64,000 bases of DNA from Aplysia californica (taxonomy: Eukaryota; Mollusca; Gastropoda; Aplysiida; Aplysiidae), in contig NW_004797796.1 of NCBI RefSeq assembly GCF_000002075.1, positions 345,273 through 409,272 of the forward strand. The letters run 5' to 3'. Positions within the stretch are counted from its first letter, which is position 1. Every line of letters begins with the position of its first letter. A program made the position numbers and the translations under genes. Positions 58,741 through 64,000 of the stretch are shown here, piece by piece. The notes under the pieces are model-generated. The model saw only the letters and a list, made by a program, of their open reading frames with translations, made no database searches and was not told the origin of the DNA.

Positions 58741-59663
58741 CAGTAGTCTCCGCCTAAGATCCCGGTGCTCAGGTGCAGGGAAATGCAGGATCTTAGGCGA
58801 ACCGAGATCTTAACCGACGAACCCAGGGAAGAATCTATGGTGACTCATGTTAAGGCTCACGATCCATAAAATGGTCTCCCTCCACTCTAAAATGACTGAC
58901 GTGACCGCTTTGTGGGTTTATGACGTATGGCAAGCAAAGAGTGGTTAACCTTGATAACCTATCACAGTGCTTAGTGGCATGAGGTATGCCATTTTCACTT
59001 ATTGTCCTATCATGAGTCTCAAGATGTACGCTTATCCAGTTGCCCCTCCCCTTTACCTGTCAAAAATTTATAGCTCCCCCCCAACCGCCTTTGTCATTAC
59101 ACACCATTACGTTGTGAATACACCAATTAAAATTCAGTCTGTCTCGCAAATTCGGGAGTAGAGACAACTGTAGCAATGGTCGGGGAAGAGTTCACGCTTC
59201 GATGTGATCCCGCCTTGAGGGAACGTGTAGGCCCTACCCACCCAGCGTGTGATGTAAGTTTAGGGGTAGAGCTCAGGTGTGAGTGCGATGCGTGGGGAAA
59301 ACAAACGTGTAGGTCAGTTCACATCCCGGTGTGATCCCGTCTGGGGCAAACATTGTATCGCTTCATCGAGTTTTACAACGTGTATGTGATCATATTCATG
59401 ATAGGGGCTGATCTTTGACGCAACGGACTGTTTATTGATCTCAAACTTTTCACTCTTGGTTGATCAGCTGTGCCCGCCCGTGATTTTTGTCCCGCAAATT
59501 ATGATCTGAATTGCGGGATCTTACCCGAATGTAGACCTTTAGAGTGAATCAGAGCGGGATCTTAGGGGTGACTTTTGTATAGTAAAAATTCTGTTTTCTT
59601 AAATCAGCGGCATCTTAAGCGAACCGGGGTCATAAGCGGTGGGATCTTAGGTGGAGACTACTG
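58741..59663. mobile_element. pogo-like MITE, CAGTAGTCTCCGCC family, copy 2
   Basis: 923 bp, TA on both sides, ends CAGTAGTCTCCGCCTAAGAT and its near-perfect inverse. Repeated GATCTTA(G/A)G/CCG motifs near both ends. Non-coding. Confidence 0.9.
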
Positions 59664-59692
59664 TACTACTAATTAGTACTATTATAACTTGA

Positions 59693-60025
59693 CAGTCAAA
59701 CCTTGTTCTACCACCAAGATATATATATTGCATGATAAGGTATACCAATACTATCCTACTTTTTCCCCTTTTAAGTTTTATAAACTAAATTAAACCACCA
59801 ACTGTTTGAGACAGTCCTTACTGCAATGCGAGTTACCGCTTGTTACTCACTGATTTGCTCCGTCCCCACCCATCCCTTCTCCCCACCGTTGTCTTTTGGT
59901 GACAGTTTCAAGTAGCATGCGTTTAAACTTACTCTCACCCTTAATTTTGAATTTGTGCACAAAACCAAAGAGAGTAAATGAGAGAGACAGACTTGGGGAG
60001 AAAGAAAAGACTTTCTTCAGTCAGC
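59693..60025. mobile_element. pogo-like MITE, CAGTCAAAC family, truncated copy 3
   Basis: Starts CAGTCAAACCTTGTTCTACC and follows copy 1 through the GATTTGCTCC, AGTAGCATGCG and GAATTTGTGCAC region, then is lost. No right terminal repeat. Confidence 0.55.
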
Positions 60026-60917
60026 TCTAAACTAGTATAAACATGAACAGTACCTGTACATGATGCATTTCATGTGTATATTAAACATGTCCAACTAAAA
60101 AAAAGACAAAGACACTTCTCCAACACAGATCACAATGATCACACAGTCAAATCATTTCCTTTGGTGCTGATAATTAATTAGGCTAAAGCAGAGGTCAGAT
60201 TAGAACCCCATTATTATATCGTACAAATTTAAACTTAGGCCTACTTTTATAGTTGACTTATACTGCGAACTTTTTGTTTGTCCCAGGGTTGTCAGTATGG
60301 TTAGATATATCTTAGAGTATGAGTAGTATTATTACTCACTGTAATAGTAATAATAATAAATATCAATAAATATATATATGACGTTTGATTTGTACATGTA
60401 GGGCTACTACCGGTACACAGTGTAGTACTGCACTAGACAGACTACATATTATATTGTTCTGTATTGGAATAACTTCAATTTGAGATTGTATGTTACTCTG
60501 TATAAGTGTAAAACTGTTCTTAGTTCTAGTGGAAACCAAATCTGACTAAATGACTGCCACTGCAGGCTACTGTGTCAGATTATGAGCACAGTTTGGTTTG
60601 GTTATTCTCATTATGGCCTGGTTTCCGACAAATGTCTGATCTGAGATATATTTGACCTTGTTGGTTGTAAGTTTGTAAGCGCTCAGCTTTACTGCAGAAG
60701 GAAAGAAGTTACCAGTAGTGTAAAGTGTACCGGTACCCGCATGTGCACGATACTCAAAGAGGTGCAGTTTTATTTTTTTTTTAGATTATAAAAGATCATT
60801 TAGGAGGAGGGCTTCCAACCTTTCCTGTTGTAAATATGTTAGTAAATTATACTGTTGAGTCATCCCGGGTTGAAAAGGATACAGAGTTCCAACATTTCAA
60901 CAGAAAGACTGAGACAC

Positions 60918-61000
60918 TAAAAATTCCGTCTCACTGGGGAATCGAACTTGGGTCTAGTGTCTGCGACTGCGAAGCTCTCCACTACCCACAGGCGCTGGTG
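60918..61000 (-). repeat. tRNA-derived SINE head
   Basis: On the minus strand, GTGGGTAGTGGAGAGC resembles an A box region and AAGTTCGATTCCCC is an excellent B box. No complete tRNA fold is seen. Confidence 0.55.
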
Positions 61001-61107
61001 AAATGGTCAGTCCGTGCCTCCCATACAAAAAGTTACAGAATCAAACCAGTGTCATTTGTCATGTCCATGTTGCCAGGGGTCAAAATAGACTGACTCAGAA
61101 AGACATA

Positions 61108-61888
61108 CAGTGGAAACCATATATATAACAGGCCCGGTAATAACAGGGATCCGGTAATAACAGGGATTTTTAAAATCCCCGTTTTTTCGTACTCTTTGTC
61201 TCTTTTAAAAGTTATCGGCAATAACAGGGCCTCATCGTGGCCCAACCGCTTATAGCAGGGACAAAGGCTCGTTAACAATGTGTAAAAAGTGAGAGAGAGA
61301 GTAACGCAGTGATGGAGCAAGCCCACGCAAGTCATGCCACAACAAGCACACGCAGCTTATGAAGCGAGAGGGGGCTGCGCTGTGCTGCAGACCTCGATCT
61401 AGCCCGAAGCCTAAGAACACGTTTGCGTAATGTGTCACCAACGATGTCAATCGCAAGAGAAAATGCCTTTCAATTGACAAAAAAATACGAAATAATCCAG
61501 GCTGTTGACAAAAAGCAAGCTCCACTGGCAGAGATTTGTTGTCAGTTCGACATTCCTCAAGGGCCGATTCACACCATTATTAAGGACAGAGAGAAGATAG
61601 TGGCAGCATACTCCAATGGAAAGTTTGCTCTGGATCGAAAGAAGATGAGACTACCCGATGCAGATGCTGTGGACCAAGCTCTTCTGATGTGGTTTAAGGA
61701 GGCGAGGAGAAAGTTTGTGCCAAAACCCCTGTTCGTGGGTACTTGTGGCAAGGGCAACTACCCATGAATAAGTACAGCTGGATTAGTCCACAAATGCTTA
61801 CTTTCCTTGCATTTCTGATTTAACAGGGATCGGATATAACAGGACATTTCTCTACTCCCTCCATCCCTGTTATATCAGGTTTCCACTG
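61108..61888 (+). mobile_element. Tigger-like MITE (CAGTGGAAACC), copy C
   Basis: 781 bp with TA on both sides and the same ends and internal structure as copies A and B. It contains the only intact version of the family's short ORF. Confidence 0.93.
61444..61767 (+). CDS. Truncated Tigger transposase: DNA-binding domain only
   Basis: ATG 61444 to TGA 61765-61767, 107 codons. Residues about 10-50 form a psq/CENP-B N-terminal helix-turn-helix (KKYEIIQAVDKKQAPLAEIC, then FDIPQGPIHTIIKDREKI). Residues about 60-95 match the start of the second CENP-B-type DNA-binding helix set (DAVDQALLMWFKEARRKFVP). The catalytic DDE part is absent; the ORF ends GKGNYP shortly before the right end of the element. 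The homologous ORFs in copies A and B are frameshifted. Whether this is transcribed cannot be seen. Confidence 0.65.
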   Translation: MSIARENAFQLTKKYEIIQAVDKKQAPLAEICCQFDIPQGPIHTIIKDREKIVAAYSNGKFALDRKKMRLPDADAVDQALLMWFKEARRKFVPKPLFVGTCGKGNYP

Positions 61889-62504
61889 TAGTCAGATGGT
61901 TGTATTTTTCATTAAAATGGTTGCGTTCGGCTGTGCTGAAGAAACTGGTTCAAACTACACCAGTGTTAGTGTTAGTAGGTTGTCTGAAATTGAAAACCAT
62001 CAGTCGGCTCCACTTGTGCTGATTTTCGGTTAATTAAGTTTATCTTTTTCTCGCGTTCCAGCACCTTTTCTACAGTAGACCCCACAGGTCCCAGAGTTTA
62101 AATTAAAACTGGACTTTGGACTGGATGATCATGTTTTCAACATGTATCAACTCATCCATAGTAATAATAGCATTGCATTATTATGCAGGACTACTATACA
62201 CTATAACCACAACATTTTTTCGTTTATAATTATATGTATGGCTATGGCATGAGGATTTTGAGAAAAGTTGATGATGCTATCGCTATCATATTAGGATAAT
62301 ATAGGCCTACTATTTTATGGTTGGTACTGTTGCGACAGTTATTTCATCCAGTGTTGGAGCAACTACTACTACTACTACTACTACCACTTCATTTTACTGG
62401 ACCACTTCAATGTCATGTACTCATGTATTAGCATTAGCTTTGGTTCCTTGTAAGACTTTCTTACCTTTACTCTATAGTAGTGGTTACGGTAGTAACTTAT
62501 GTAA

Positions 62505-62839
62505 TGTATTTCACGATACAGTGGAATCAGATGATCGTCAATTTCTGGGCAGAGTTATTGGTACATGTATCATAGTTAAAACTTATTCTATCTTCTGCTA
62601 AGCTAAGAAGTCGAGATACTTTGGTTTAAAGGAAGTAGGGATCACCTGGTTTCATTCACTCAGAGTCAGAGGCAAAATTCACGAGAAAATGGCCGCCAAA
62701 ATTTGGTGAATTTCAAACCTTTGAGACCTGCTACTTTTTTAAAATCCTTTCCAAACTGGAAAGAAAATGTTTTCTTCTACTTCTAAATTTCAGTATTTTG
62801 ACGAACGCCTGGTTTTACTTTACCACGATGTCTCACAAA
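62505..62839. mobile_element. GAGGCAGCGTGG-type MITE, copy D
   Basis: Left end with GATACAGTGGAATCAGATGA and TCGTCAA; right end GACGAACGCCTGGTTTTAC and GTCTCACA. It preserves the uninterrupted GGCAGAGTTATTG junction that reveals the insertions in copy A. Confidence 0.8.
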
Positions 62840-62861
62840 CCCTGTTGGTATTTCGATACAA

Positions 62862-63000
62862 AGTTGCCCCTTTCCTATCAAACATTCTGTAGTCCTTTTA
62901 TATATATATTCTCTCCTCCTTTTTTGTGTTTGTTACTCTTGTAATATTGTCACACTACTTATCTTCGAATTTTCACATGACTTTATTGTGTTGCAAGTGT
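62862..63000 (-). repeat. Dispersed family R1, inverted copy (degraded)
   Basis: CCTTTCCTATCAAACAT, CTCTCCTCCTTTTTTGTGTT and TTGTTACTC follow the order of the other inverted copies. A further partial head lies at about 63370-63420 (plus). Confidence 0.65.
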
Positions 63001-63331
63001 TGGAAATCATATATATTGCTATTACTTGTCATAGGCTGCATACATGTAGTAGGTTCTGTTGCCTCTCAGTTGATGATGATGTCCATCATCATAAAGTAGG
63101 CCTATTTCTGATCATGGTTCAATCCACTCAACTGCATTATATTTGTACTGTGCACATGATCGTGATGTATAAAATAGGTGTATGTTTTTGGCTTTTCTGT
63201 TGTTGGTACCGGTACAAAGAGAAACAAATTTTAGAACCGAATCTGAACATGATGTGTTTAGTCTTTCTGTTTATTTTCAGTTTAGAAACTGGAAAGTTAG
63301 TTACTCTCCTTAGTGAGTGCCAATGGTTTGA

Positions 63332-63367
63332 TTTTTTTTTTTTTTTTTTTTTTGGGGGGGGGGGGGT
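63332..63367. repeat. Poly-T then poly-G tract
   Basis: About 23 T followed by about 13 G; likely to be length-unstable and error-prone in assembly. Confidence 0.95.
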
Positions 63368-63629
63368 AAGTAAGTGTTTTATGGCACATGCAACTGCATA
63401 CGGTCATTGTGAGCTGTTGTTGGTACAAAGAGAAATAATTTTATTTCTCCTTAGTGAGTGCCAATGAATTGATTGTCTTTTTTTCTTCTTTTTTTTTTGA
63501 TAATTAAATTTATAAGTGTATTATTCTTTTATAAGCAACTCTGCATAAGGTCTATATATATTTATTTCATATGATATTTTCAGTTTTTGTAGGAATTTTG
63601 AGCTTTGCTCTGTGACGGGCGAAGCCTAC

Positions 63630-64000
63630 TCACTCTTGTGCTTGTTTTGATTTTGGACCTCCGAGGGATGATCTTAACGCAACTTGCATACGTGACCTCC
63701 GAGACTTTTCGTCCTTATCCAAGAAGGCTAGGTTTTAGATCTTTCCTACCACAAGATCAAGCGTGTGGCTGAAAGACAGCGGTAAGAAAGGAGCCAAAAA
63801 GTAGCAGTAGAAAGGCTGCAGAAAGAGTCAAGAGCCCAAAGGAGGGGGCAAAGGAGGTGAGGGGGTGGGGACAGAAAGTGGAGATGAAAGTAGACGGCAT
63901 AACTTTATTTTTAGAGAGCGGGAAAGGAGGTGAAAGGGGAAAATTTTAGAGAAGAACATTTTCTGTGGCTGTCCGGCTTCGAAACTGGGACCTATTGAAT
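63630..64000 (+). repeat. Dispersed repeat shared with 36335-36700
   Basis: Purine-rich in this orientation; continues to the window edge. GGCTTCGAAACTGGGACC near 63985 resembles a polymerase III B box, so it might be a SINE, but no A box was found. Confidence 0.75.

Overview
The window is eukaryotic genomic DNA: AT-rich, intron-rich and full of degraded DNA transposons. Many (TAGATC)n-type tracts, TAGGCCTA-rich stretches and numerous tRNA-derived SINE heads suggest a mollusc, most likely a gastropod. That placement is inference from repeat style and protein resemblance, not proof. There is one assembly gap (52273-52709).

Two host genes can be read. On the minus strand, 5906-29891, is TSEN54, the structural subunit of the tRNA-splicing endonuclease. 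Eight exons are clear and every splice phase agrees. A 5' coding exon lies 7.5 kb upstream of the next one, and a 3' terminal exon is only tentative. On the plus strand, 37852-52919, is a complete nine-exon PRPP synthetase-associated protein (PRPSAP family, 364 aa, nearest PRPSAP2). The two genes are transcribed divergently, with about 8 kb of repeats between them. No operon-like or functional link between them is visible.

Region by region: 1-2.3 kb holds a transposase tail with a PHD finger and a LINE 3' fragment. 2.3-5.7 kb holds dispersed repeats and a pogo-like MITE carrying a long GT/GA tract. 5.9-29.9 kb is TSEN54; its intron 2 (15.0-22.1 kb) is a stack of nested elements (MITE containing Tc1 containing hAT, plus a pogo-like MITE), and its intron 1 holds a broken pogo/jerky-type transposase split by a Tigger-like MITE and a 3.55 kb piggyBac-like element. 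30-37.8 kb holds a MULE-like MITE, a second Tc1 copy split by another Tigger-like MITE, a small TTAA element and a MITE with a perfect 32-bp terminal repeat. 37.8-52.9 kb is PRPSAP, with a piggyBac-like MITE and a dead mariner in its introns. 53-64 kb has no recognisable host gene and holds further copies of the same MITE families.

The most unusual structures are a 33-bp palindromic unit repeated in tandem inside the TTAA element; a Tigger-like non-autonomous family in which one copy keeps an intact 107-codon CENP-B-type DNA-binding ORF; a Tc1 pair in which one copy supplies the pre-insertion site for a MITE in the other; and the nested stack in TSEN54 intron 2.
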